Shown piece after piece: positions 11,761 to 21,396 of a DNA stretch of 64,000 nt. The position numbers were made by a program, and so were the translations under genes. Numbering within the stretch: the stretch's first letter is position 1; each line of letters begins with the position of its first letter. The notes under the pieces were generated by a model. That model did no database searches and was not told the DNA's origin. It saw only the letters and a list, made by a program, of their open reading frames with translations. The stretch is taken from assembly GCF_018687715.1 (NCBI RefSeq), contig NC_056762.1, positions 36,660,864 through 36,724,863 on the forward strand, in the 5' to 3' direction. This stretch comes from Carya illinoinensis (taxonomy: Eukaryota; Streptophyta; Magnoliopsida; Fagales; Juglandaceae).

Positions 11761-12017
11761 TAAGTTAATCATCAATGGCTTTTTTAATTATTCTTCGTCC
11801 GAAAAGTTTTATTTTTATTTTTTGTACGCTCAAATTCTCAACCCCACCAAATCCCAGTACTTTCATACAAGAAACCTTCTTGTTTGATCTCTCCTGCTAT
11901 TTTCCGTTTGCCGTTTGTTTTTGTTTTTTTGGGTATGATTAAAAAATTAGTAATTATATAAGAATTTCTAATAATAAAAGCATAGGCCATGCATAATTAA
12001 ATATATCTAATAATTTT

Positions 12018-12543
12018 CTATTTTCAACAATATTGCCATAAATTTCTTCTTCCATATTGGTTCAGTTTTCCTCAGGCCGGTCTGAATTTATTGCAAATAA
12101 AAAACCGCTTTAGGATACAATTAAAAGGTATCATTGTCTTCTTTATGAAAAATTGAATACCATATGTAATTAATTAGACATTATGGGAAAATAATTTTAT
12201 GCATTAAATTATCACTTAAAATTACATTCCAAAATACTAAAATTATTAAGCTATACCTAACCTGTCTTTTTTTTTTTTTTCTATTTTCAACAATATTGCC
12301 ATAAATTTCTTCTTCCATATTGGTTCAGTTTTCCTCAGGCTGGTCTGAATTTACTGCAAATAAAAAACCGCTTTAGGATACAATTAAAAGGTATCATTGT
12401 CTTCTTTATGAAAAATTGAATACCATAGGTAATTAATTAGACATTATGGGAAAATAATTTTATGCATTAAATTATCACTTAAAATTACATTCCAAAATAC
12501 TAAAATTATTAATCTATACCTAACCTGTCTTTTTTTTTTTTGG
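12018..12543 (+). repeat. 263-bp tandem duplication
   Basis: The block beginning ctattttcaacaatattgcc occurs at 12018 and again at 12281, with only a handful of single-base differences. Both copies end in a T run after cctaacctgtc. A short third echo of the end follows at about 12568-12590. The duplication is recent and non-coding. Confidence 0.92.
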
Positions 12544-12604
12544 CAATGCTAAATTGTACTCACAAAAAACCTAACTTGTCTTTTTTTTTTATTAATTTGA
12601 TAAT

Positions 12605-12780
12605 ATACAAATAATGTTACCTACAGTCGTGAAATACGTAAATATTTATAGTCGCTTTAAAAAAATGTAAAATTTGTTATTAAAAAATTAATTTTTTAAT
12701 ATAAATTTCGTATTTATTCACTTTTTTAAATTAATTATACTTTATTTACAAATTCATAATTATAACTATTATTTTTCATA
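12605..12780 (+). mobile_element. MITE copy, ctacagtcgtgaa type
   Basis: It has the same internal order as the copy at 45903-46068: a cgctttaaaaaaa-type block, ttattaaaaaattaattttt, then a cgtatttattcactttttt-type block. The ends are imperfect inverted repeats. Confidence 0.55.
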
Positions 12781-12789
12781 TATATATAT

Positions 12790-15204
12790 ATATATATATT
12801 TCAAACGAATATTTATATGTAACCAAGCAAGAGGAATATTCTCTATTTTTGGTTACTAAAATTAGGACACGTTTTTACACGTGTCTTTTCCATCTAAATA
12901 TGTATTTATTATGCACAGGCTACAGCTCAGTGCGTTATTTTTTGAGTAGGTTTTCACGTTTTTACCAAAAAGATTTCTCACTTCTTAAATTTTCTAATTA
13001 TATTTTATGGATGTTAAAAAAAAAAAAAAAATAGCACCATTCAAGCGCTAGCATACTTTTTAATTCTTTTTTTTTTTTCATTCTTTTCAATATATTTAAA
13101 TATTTTTAAAAAAATAAAAAAATACCAATACATTTAAAATTAATTTTTTTAATTATTAAATAAAAAATTTTCAAAATGGTCAAATGGTGCAGTCAATATT
13201 GGGAGGCATATTAGCTTTTTTCAAAAAATGTTGGATGACATCCTTTCATCGTACTACATCAAATAGATTAACGGTATCTTTGTCACGTGATTGAGGGGGT
13301 GCAGCATGTATAAGTCCTCAACCAATCAACTAAAAAAAAAAATCCGAAAAGAATTGTTACATCAGTTTAAAAAATAATAATAATAAAAACTTTTAGAAAT
13401 AATGTATATAAAGAAAATGTTTTAGTCAGAAATAAGTTTCATAAAAATAAACTAAACAACTAACGTGTTTTAAAAATAATAGCACTTCTCATATATAAAA
13501 TAATAGCAATCAAATAAGAGAAAAAAGAAAAGAAAAATTTATGATGAAAGGTGGTGGTGTACTCCTTCCTCTCTTTGTGAATACTTTTTTTCCCAAAAAA
13601 AAAAAAAAAAAATGGTAAGAATCCTTTGCCTACATGGCAACAGTACTACCATATGGTACAAAACACCTGCTACAAAATTTCACATTCAACCAAAGTTTTT
13701 GAGTTTTTATGAAGTTTTGAGGTGAGGATTTTGAGTTTTAAAAAAATAATACTAAAATATTATATTTTAATAATATTATTATTATTTTAAAATTTGAAAA
13801 AATTAAGACAATTTTAAATTATTTATTATATTTTATATTAAAATTTAAAAAAAATATAATAATAAGATAAAAATTTTGAATTTGAAATGTAAATTTTGTT
13901 ATGCTAAACGGAATTTAGAATCACAAAGATCCAGCAGCGAGGAATAAAAGTCAACATCATATCCATTCAAGAATGCTTTTGATAATCGCAAACGTCAGTA
14001 AAGCATCACTAAGATCAATCAGGCATCAACCACCTCTGCTATTACTAAGCATTAGCTACTCACATCAGAACTCAGCAATCAACATTACATGGCTATAGTT
14101 ACAGCAACCAGCTAAACAAATCCTTTGTCAGCACCACATCCATTAACCAACCTACTAGAGTGCAAAGAAAAGAGGACAAGTACAAGTTATTGGGATCAGA
14201 GAACTAGCTTTCAAAATCAGCTACTAGGCGGGGTAACGGCACGCCATCGCTTAAATTACTAAATGGTGTATTCGAACAGGCAGATTACTATAGTTCATTT
14301 CACTAATTTCATCTACTTGGTATTGTTGTGTCCACTAAAGCTTTTATTATCTCATATTACATATGTAAGGGCAATGCCCACTAAAGTTCAGTTTGGTAAT
14401 ACAGATGAGATTAAATTTTTTTTTTAAAAAGTTGAATAAAATATTATTATAATATAATTTTTTTATGATAGTTTTATTTTAAAATTTAAAAAAATTAAAT
14501 TATTTATTATATTTTATGTGGAAATTTATAAAAGTTATAATGTTGAGATGAAATAAGATGTTTTGGATAACTAAGAGCCTACAACTTTTTAACTATATGG
14601 TGCGTATCTAACTAAACAAATTTCCAATCAGCCGCCTAGGGTTTCTCTTAATTAATTCTTGTGGTACGAGATTATTTGGATGAACTTGGATTCTTTCATT
14701 GCAGTCTGCAATGTCCTTTTCGCTCTGTTTTTTCTATAGAAAATTATAGTTACAAGCACAATTACGCACTAATCTGTGCACCAATATGATGTGATTGGTC
14801 AAAAAGTAAATTTTATTGAAAACAATGTTAATTTAAATTTTAAGTATGAATGAATTAGTATTGGTACATAGATTAGTACGCGACTGTGCTTGTATATAGC
14901 AAAACTCTTTTCATATTTCTCACTTTTTCCTTTCCATTCCCCATACTCTATTCAACTATTCAACCTTTTCAAACCTACATATCCCATGGATCTAAACAAT
15001 CAAATCATTGAATAAAATTCATGAGCTTCACACACCAATGATTCCTTAATGTATTCTTATCGTGCTCTTTTCAAGCAAGGATCACCGGTCAATGGCTTCA
15101 ACAATAGCATGCATAATGTGACCAAAACCACTACCCACACGTTCTCACGGTGTCTTAAGAAATTGAAGAGGATCTGCGACTAAGTTCTTAAAGTTTGATC
15201 GGCC
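12790..15204. other. Intergenic DNA with several MITEs, no gene seen
   Basis: The AT-rich MITE family recurs at about 13700-13915 and 14378-14577. The stretch 13920-14350 has more balanced composition, but I could not recognise a product or exon borders in it. Confidence 0.5.
14745..14899 (+). mobile_element. MITE with terminal inverted repeats of about 35 bp
   Basis: The left end reads tatagttacaagcacaatta, then cgcactaatctgtgcacc. The right end is its imperfect reverse complement (ggtacatagattagtacgcg, then actgtgcttgtatata). Internal ttggtcaaaaagtaaatttt matches the fragment at 6103-6225 in the other orientation. Confidence 0.7.
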
Positions 15205-16737
15205 AAATCACCTGAAAGCGCTTCCTCATGTCTTGGACTATGTCGAATGTGCCTTTAGATTGAAGAGACCTTTTTCCTTCCCATTTTGTGATATTTATGC
15301 ATAAATTATAGAGGAAAAAAGATGGAGCTTCAGAAACTTATAACTATATCACCTTCCTCGCCCATGGCAACGGCATAATGTACAACCACTCGTCTAATAT
15401 CATGCAGGAAAAGCCTATGACCGTTTGGAAGAGGAGGATAGTAATCATTCTCACCAAAATTCAGGTAATCCTGCATTGTCATCCTACGCCAGCCAGCGTA
15501 TCATCCAAGCAAAAAAATTATGCTTAAAGGAGTTTAAGCAACCGTGCACAACGTCCCATAGCTTCATGCATGCCTTTTCAAATAGTCAGTGGTTGTCTTC
15601 CCATTGGTCTCCGTTACTCCAATAACAGCCATATTCAATGGATACCTATAGGGCTTTGCTACACGCAGTCGGGAAACGCAGTCGGCGTGCAGTCGGCTGT
15701 ACGGAATGAATAAAAAAAAATTATAAAAAAATTATTTTATATTCAGGGGGACCTGCATGAATTATAAAAAGCTATAAAAATAATTTTTTTTTTTCATGTA
15801 AGTCCTGTATTAATTTTTTTTTTACAGCCGACTGCACGCCGACTGCGTTTCCCGACTGCACAAATCATTTCTCATACCTATAAGCGGCCAATGTTGGAAG
15901 AATCACGTGGTGTCCTCCACAATCACCAATGCCTTACACCCTAAGGTATCCTCTATCTCTCTCCTTACTCGTCACCAACACAACGCACAAACAAGTCTCC
16001 CGAGCAAATCACCCTGGAATCACATTAATCTCTATCTCTAAATTACCATAAACTAGCACGGGCACGTCCAAAGGCTCAGCCAAACTCATCTTAAACTTAG
16101 GTTATTCCACAATCCTAGTCTTAGCTTTGCCATAACCACCGAAATCCAAATCAAACAAGGAATCTAAAGACAACTCATGTTTGCTATCACCGAATTCTCT
16201 AGGCCCTTTGCCGACCCATCTTCGTCCGAGTCCTCCATGACCGAGTCCCTGAAGCTCATCAATTTCTTCCAAATCCACAACCTCCTTAGGCTCCAACTGA
16301 TCTTCGATTACCCAACTTCCTCGTTCTCTTTCTTCTTCCTGTTCGGCCTCAGAAGCCCCATCTTCAAGAACTCCTTGCACTGTAGAGCCATGGCTTTATC
16401 GATAAGGTCGAACAAATCGTCCCCAGAGTCGTCCTCCGGATTGGGATTCTCCTATGGGTCTTCGACGTAGGTGATGAAGGAGAGGTACGTGGACTGGTTC
16501 TTCTGAAAGTCACCCTCTTCGAGATTCTTGGCAGTAGATTTGCTAGAACTTGGATACTCCGTTCGGCGACTTCGGGTGGGTCATCGTCTGAGGTTCCGAT
16601 TGAGACAGGTAGTCGGAGAGTTAGAAATGAGAGAAAGAGGGTTGAATTTGAAGGAGAAAATACGTGGTTTGATGGAAAAGAAGATGGGGTGGCGGAGGGC
16701 ACGATGAGGGTGGGATAAAGAGGAAATTGAAGGCCAT
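15205..16737 (-). pseudogene. MurE-homologue (plastid PAP11-like) pseudogene
   Basis: On the minus strand from an ATG at 16737, reading through frame changes and stops, one finds a transit-peptide-like start, DDDPPEVAE, FQKNQSTYLSF, ENPNPEDDSGDDLFDLIDKA, CKEFLKMGLLRPN, EPKEVVDLEEIDELQGL, DLDFGGYGKAKTRIVE and FKMSLAEPLD. After the MITE come NMAVIGVTETNGKTTTDYL (the ATP-binding loop of Mur ligases, normally GTNGKTT) and then, directly, ENDYYPPLPNGHRLFLHDIR with VAMGEEGDIVI. This is the order in plant MurE-like proteins, plastid proteins associated with the plastid-encoded RNA polymerase. Most of the central and C-terminal ligase domains between the P-loop and the ENDYYPP block are missing. Several stops and at least two frameshifts make it non-functional. 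No intron interrupts the recognisable part. Confidence 0.85.
15653..15875 (+). mobile_element. MITE with 37-bp perfect terminal inverted repeats
   Basis: 15665-15701 and 15823-15859 are perfect reverse complements (starting gcagtcgggaaacgcagtcg). A weaker continuation runs outward on both sides. The spacer is about 120 bp of A/T-rich sequence with a gggacctgcatga-type segment. It interrupts the MurE-like pseudogene. Within each arm the word gcagtcgg itself recurs three times. Confidence 0.9.
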
Positions 16738-16839
<102 letters not shown>

Positions 16840-16892
16840 TTTAGAATCAGAACTGCTACAGGTACCCGCCGTTGGGTACCCGTTGCGGAATC

Positions 16893-16919
16893 GCTGACGT
16901 GGCTTAATGCCACGTCAGC
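16893..16919 (+). repeat. Perfect 11-bp hairpin near the Pack-MULE left end
   Basis: GCTGACGTGGC and GCCACGTCAGC are separated by TTAAT. It also contains ACGT-core (G-box/bZIP-like) words, so it could act as a regulatory element for the captured exon just downstream; that role is inference. Confidence 0.85.
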
Positions 16920-16972
16920 CGATATATTATTAAAAAAAAAAAAAAAAAAACAGAACAGAAATCGATTACGCC

Positions 16973-17381
16973 ATGTCCAAGCATCTAACCCTCTCCTTCC
17001 TCCTCCTCCTCTTCTTCTTCCTGATCTTATGCGATACCTCCTATGGCCGCTTCATCACCCACCGCACACACTTCTCTTTATCTTCTGATTTAGTCTCCGA
17101 TGGGGTCCAGCAACTCCGTGGCCCGCCCTACCTCGCTCTCAACCGGTCCTCTTCCTTCTCTGCCGAGTCCACTTGCGAGCAGAAGTACGGCTTCTTGCCC
17201 TGCAGCACCACCGTCCTTGGAAATATCTTCCTCATCATCATCTATGACTACCTCATGTTCCTCTCCGCCACCTATTTGTCCAATGGCAGCGAGGTCTTGT
17301 TGGAGATTCTTGGCCCTGGTATTGTTGGCGATTTGCTCCTTCCAATCCTCGGCGCCGTTCCGGACGCCATGCTTATTCTCG
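16973..17381 (+). pseudogene. Captured first exon of NCL-type Na+/Ca2+ exchanger
   Basis: The ATG at 16973 opens a signal-peptide-like start (MSKHLTLSFLLLLFFF). The conserved block STCEQKYGFLPCSTTVLGN, a membrane segment, YLSNGSEVLLEILGPGIVGD and PILGAVPDAMLILG follow. This is the N-terminal exon pattern of plant NCL proteins, EF-hand cation/Ca2+ exchangers of endomembranes. The frame then meets a gtgagc splice donor at 17382 and reads through to a stop at 17431. All further transmembrane segments and the EF-hands are absent, so it cannot transport ions. An unspliced transcript would give a 152-aa membrane-anchored or secreted peptide. Coding integrity over 450 bp suggests recent capture. Confidence 0.82.
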
Positions 17382-17583
17382 GTGAGCACTTTTATTCAGT
17401 ACTTTTCGATTTTTCTCTATTTAATTTGTGAAGAAATTGTAGTTTGGATCTATTATTTTTCTTTTTGTTTCTTTGGAACTTGGGCATTGAAGAGAGAAGA
17501 AGGAGATGATTTGGTTCTTACCTGTTGTGTTCAACCCGCACCGAAGCCCTAATCTCATCTGAAGGAGGAAAGAATGAAGAACT

Positions 17584-17703
17584 AATTCTGAAGGGGCTGC
17601 CCAGCAACGAAGGTCTTGCTCGAAATTCTGAAGGGGCTGCCCAACAACGAAGGTCTTGCTCGAAATTCTGAAGGGGCTGCCCAGCAACGAAGGTCTTGCT
17701 CGA
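17584..17703 (+). repeat. 40-bp unit repeated three times
   Basis: The unit aattctgaaggggctgccca plus gcaacgaaggtcttgctcga starts at 17584, 17624 and 17664, with one substitution between copies. A further partial tcgtcttgctcgaagaag echo lies at 17730-17747. It is part of the Pack-MULE-like element. Confidence 0.93.
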
Positions 17704-17908
17704 AGAAGGAGATGTGAAGCACCCGTGTTCGTCTTGCTCGAAGAAGATGAGAAGAAGACCCGCTTGTGAAAATGAAAGTTTACAAATAAAGAAGAAGGAG
17801 ACCCACTCATTAAATACAAAACGCGCCGTTTTCAATTTATCCACGTGGAGGGCCGGGTACGCGGGGGGTTCCCCACGCCGGGTGCAAATAGAGTTTTTCT
17901 TTTAGAAT

Positions 17909-18273
17909 TGGAGGGAAAGACTCTGATTGGCGGGTCTACGCGTGTCCAAACTCTTAACTTTTGGAGACGATGAAAGCAGTTACGCCCAATTGTCCACTGT
18001 TAACCTTGAACTACTAAAATAATTTAGAAAATACTTTAAACAAAAAAAGATTCCTTATAAATAATCTCATACACTAATGTGTCATACTGTGCCATATGTC
18101 TCATATATTTGTTTTCCTCCTCTCCCTCGTGTCCCCTTCCAGTGCTGGCCACACATCATGGCAGGCAAAAGACACCGGCAGTCCAAGCGGCACTACCTGT
18201 GTGGAACGCTGATAAGGAGGTTGCAACTCGATTTCTTTTTCTTTTTTTTTTTCCTTTCCTCCCTCGTGCCCTC
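17909..18273. other. Spacer, no gene seen
   Basis: Mixed-composition sequence with a T-rich tract at 18233-18256. Short open frames across 18077-18297 show no recognisable motif. Confidence 0.5.
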
Positions 18274-20400
18274 TGTAACAACCCGCTAGAAATTTAATTT
18301 AAGGAATTTCTATTGACTTTTGAAACCCCGTGAAAACTCTATAAGTTAGCTTATTGTAATATCAGCTCCTTTCTTCTTCTTCTTTATGAGCCTCGATCCA
18401 CATGTCAGGGTTCGGTGTAGGTGCTGAGCCTTGTTCTACGTGTCGAGAGTCAGTCTATCTGACGAGCCTCGATCTATGTATTGAAACTTATTCTACGTAC
18501 TATATCTCGATGGCGTTTTCTGAAAGCTATCTTGTGGATTTCAAAGTAAGATAGATATTTTAATGCTTACGAATATTTAAATATTATGAAAATATCTATA
18601 GAATATATTTTCAGTATTATTAGATAAGTATGTTTTAATGTAACACAATTATAATATTTTAATGAGCTCTGAAAATATTATAATTGTGGATAATATCTTA
18701 TATTAAATATTTTAGTTATTTTAAAATATTAAGAGGTTTAACTTTACGTTGAAAACTCTTATTTAAATTAAATGGTTTTATCCTCTTTGAGTGATTAATG
18801 ATACATTATCAATTTAGATAATGATGAAGAAATATTATTTTATAAACTTTAGTTTATAAAATAATATTCTATCTTAATTCCTCTCAGTGTTTTGTTTGAG
18901 TGTTTTATGCACTTTGATTAATTAATGATACTTTATCATTTTATATAATGATGAAGAAAATATTATTTTATAAACCTTAGTTTATAAAATAATATTTTAT
19001 CTTAATTTCTCTTAGTGTTTTATTTAAGTGTTGTATTAAAATAAAACACTTACGCGTTTTCAAATCAGTGTTTAAACTCATCGTTAGATCCTTTTTAAGA
19101 TCCCGAAACGTAGGACTGAGATTAATTATCAAAGCCTCTTTATTTTCTTCCTCACTTTTTCTCTTTTTCTTTTCTTTCTTTCTCTCTTTTCTCTCTCCTC
19201 CCTTTCCTCTTCATGGCCGACGTACGTGTTGTTGGTTCCTCCACCATAGCCATTCGGTCCAAGCTTCCAGCATGCGCCACCTCCGGCCACCGTGCCTCAC
19301 CTCCCACACCGGCATGACCCTCCATCACCGGCGACCACAACCTCACCGGTGGTGAGTTAAACCGGCTACCCGATCTCTCTCTTTCCTCCTTCAAAGAAAT
19401 GGGTCTTCAACTTTTTTTCATCTCTTTGGACCACCATACACGGCCAAAACGGCCACCAAGCACCACCAACGGAACCACCATGTCAAGAGCTTCCTCCCCA
19501 TGTCCTTCTTTCTCCCTAACTCTCACTCTTTCTCCGATGGGTCTCCACACACACACGTTCGGTTGCACCGCCGTGCACCACCGTACACAGCCACCCATGG
19601 TGTTTGACCACCACCACCTTGTTCCTCTCATCACCACGAACTTCCCCAAGAAATTTCATGGCCAACGGAGCTATGTAGAGCTCTCACTCTCCCTCACTCT
19701 CTAAGGCCGAAAATGGCTTCAAACGGCCGATCCGCCGCCGTGAGCCACCGTATGGCCACCACCTCGCCACCACAGCTCCACCACATGTTCCTTTACCTTT
19801 CCCTAGCTTGCCATGAAGTTCTATGGTCTTCCACCACCTCAAGCAAACACCCACCATTCGGATTCACTGTTCATGGCATGATGCCGCTGTGCTCCGCCAC
19901 CTTCGACCACCACGAGGCCACCATGAGCCTTCCAAGGCCACACCTAGCTTTTCTCAAGCCCAAACTACCACTTTACGTGGTGGACAGCCACCGTACGCGG
20001 TGTTACCGCCACGTACGTTCCTCCGACGCTTAACCGTGACGAGCAGCGAGCGACGCACGGGTTAGCCCGTCGATGGTATAACCCTCTATCTCTAGTTATT
20101 TACGTTTAAAGTAGTTAATTGGTTGGATCGTAGACTGCGTAATTAATAATTGTGGAATTCACTGCGTAGTTGTGAAGCGAAATGTAGTTGTGAAGTGTTG
20201 GGCTTGAATTGTAGTATTGTGGATTGTACCATGAAGTGTGGACATGAGATGGATGTCGTAGTTGTGATATGGCATGATGTGTGAAGAGAGTACGCGTGGT
20301 ATATGTTTCTATCTTCTGGTATATGTTTTATGTACTCCATTTTATTTCTTTCAGGGATTTTCATATATATGACATGATCCAATGACTCATATAAATATGC
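18274..20400 (+). mobile_element. LTR-like segment in plus orientation
   Basis: It starts TGTAACAACCCGCTAGAAAT. Its first roughly 90 bp match, in inverted orientation, the start of the LTR whose edge is at 24674. After that come AT-rich sequence and then a CT-rich tract followed by a GC-rich leader-like block (19150-20060) with many CCACC words. This layout of promoter then CT-rich leader is common in long plant gypsy LTRs. Its right boundary was not found. Several open frames of 80-106 aa in the GC-rich block are His/Pro/Thr-rich with no motif, and I treat them as non-coding. Confidence 0.5.
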
Positions 20401-21381
20401 ATTTAATCATGCATATCCAAACTCTCAGTAATCTTCAAGTTAATAAAAACCTCAAGGAGTTCTACTGGTCTAGGACTAACTTACTTCTTTATAATCGCAA
20501 CAATCAGTCATCTTCCTAGGTGGTACTTTGATAACTGACCAGTTAATAACTTAAACTTGAAACTTTCTCTCTTATGATTGTCATAACTCTTCTATCCATC
20601 ATAAGTTATCAATTATTCTAACTCTAAATGATTTGTTCCTAATGTTCACATAAATCCTCAAGACCAAGATTTTACTCTCCATATAATAGTCTTCAAAAGA
20701 AGATCGATCTATGTATCCATAAAGATAGTGCTTTGCCAGAAATCATTTACTGGCGGCGTGGTAATACTATTATCATAAATAAATTCTACTAAGGCTAAAA
20801 TTTCTCCTAATCAAATTACTCTTCCAAACACAATTTCTATCGTATTCTCAGAATCAAAACAATTCTCCAAATATGTGGAATACCATTTATCAATCCTACA
20901 TATCCTTTCTCATATTACTAAAAGGTATTCTATATCTACATTGGTATGAACAATAATACTTCTAATGAAAATTGTTACTCTTACCACTAGGGTAACAATT
21001 TAGCTTCCAAGCTGAATTCTCAAGCACCACAATTAATAGAAACAATGACTCGTTTGAATCAAACAATGTACAATTTACCAACTCCAATGACTTGACCTAC
21101 TCCAAAATAACAATAATGCAATACTACCATCAATTGCAATCAGATCAACGTTAACTATGTTTACCTCAACTAATTCTTCATCCATCGGGAAATTCTGATC
21201 CTCTTGATTGTTATCTCCCTTAGGATTCCGAGGTATTCTATCACGAGTCATGTGTCCCTTCTTGAAACACACGAGTATATATACTAAAACCACATACTAC
21301 CCTTCATACCTTAAGAAATTCAAGCCTAATGTTTGGTGCATTTCTTAAGGACATGTGGAATTACTGCCCAGAGACGTATTG
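20401..21381 (-). mobile_element. Internal remnant of minus-strand LTR retrotransposon
   Basis: Immediately downstream (minus strand) of the primer-binding site, 21293-21210 encodes CFKKGHMTRD, a decayed gag zinc knuckle (second Cys lost). No protease, reverse transcriptase or integrase block is recognisable in the rest. Gag lies only about 100 bp from the primer site, so most internal sequence has been deleted. Confidence 0.55.
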
Positions 21382-21393
21382 CTCTGATACCAC
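21382..21393 (-). other. Retroelement primer-binding site (tRNA-iMet type)
   Basis: On the minus strand this reads TGGTATCAGAGC, the usual 12-base primer-binding site of plant LTR retrotransposons. It lies three bases inside the LTR end at 21397. Confidence 0.85.
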
Positions 21394-21396
21394 CCT

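Larger units (their letters stand above)
16848..17899 (+). mobile_element. Pack-MULE-like element carrying an NCL exon
   Basis: The 9-bp word TTTTAGAAT flanks the element on both sides (16839-16847 and 17900-17908), the duplication size expected for Mutator-like elements. The left end (cagaactgctacaggtaccc) and the reverse complement of the right end (gaaaaactctatttgcaccc) align as degenerate terminal inverted repeats, with the GC-rich block ggtacccgccgttgggtacc against gcacccggcgtggggaaccc. Inside are a hairpin, an exon fragment of a Na+/Ca2+ exchanger gene with the first bases of its intron, and a 40-bp triple repeat. No transposase is present. Retention of the splice donor indicates capture of genomic DNA, not cDNA. 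Confidence 0.7.

Noticed and set aside
16177..16470. Plus-strand 97-aa frame
   Set aside because: It is the antisense shadow of the MurE-like pseudogene on the minus strand.
17421..17844. Minus-strand frames of 108 and 132 aa with repeated LLGSPFRIS words
   Set aside because: The repetition is the 40-bp DNA repeat of the Pack-MULE-like element; no recognisable protein.
19068..20065. Several open frames of 80-106 aa in a GC-rich block
   Set aside because: Low-complexity His/Pro/Thr/Ser-rich translations in several frames, lying within LTR-like DNA; no conserved domain.
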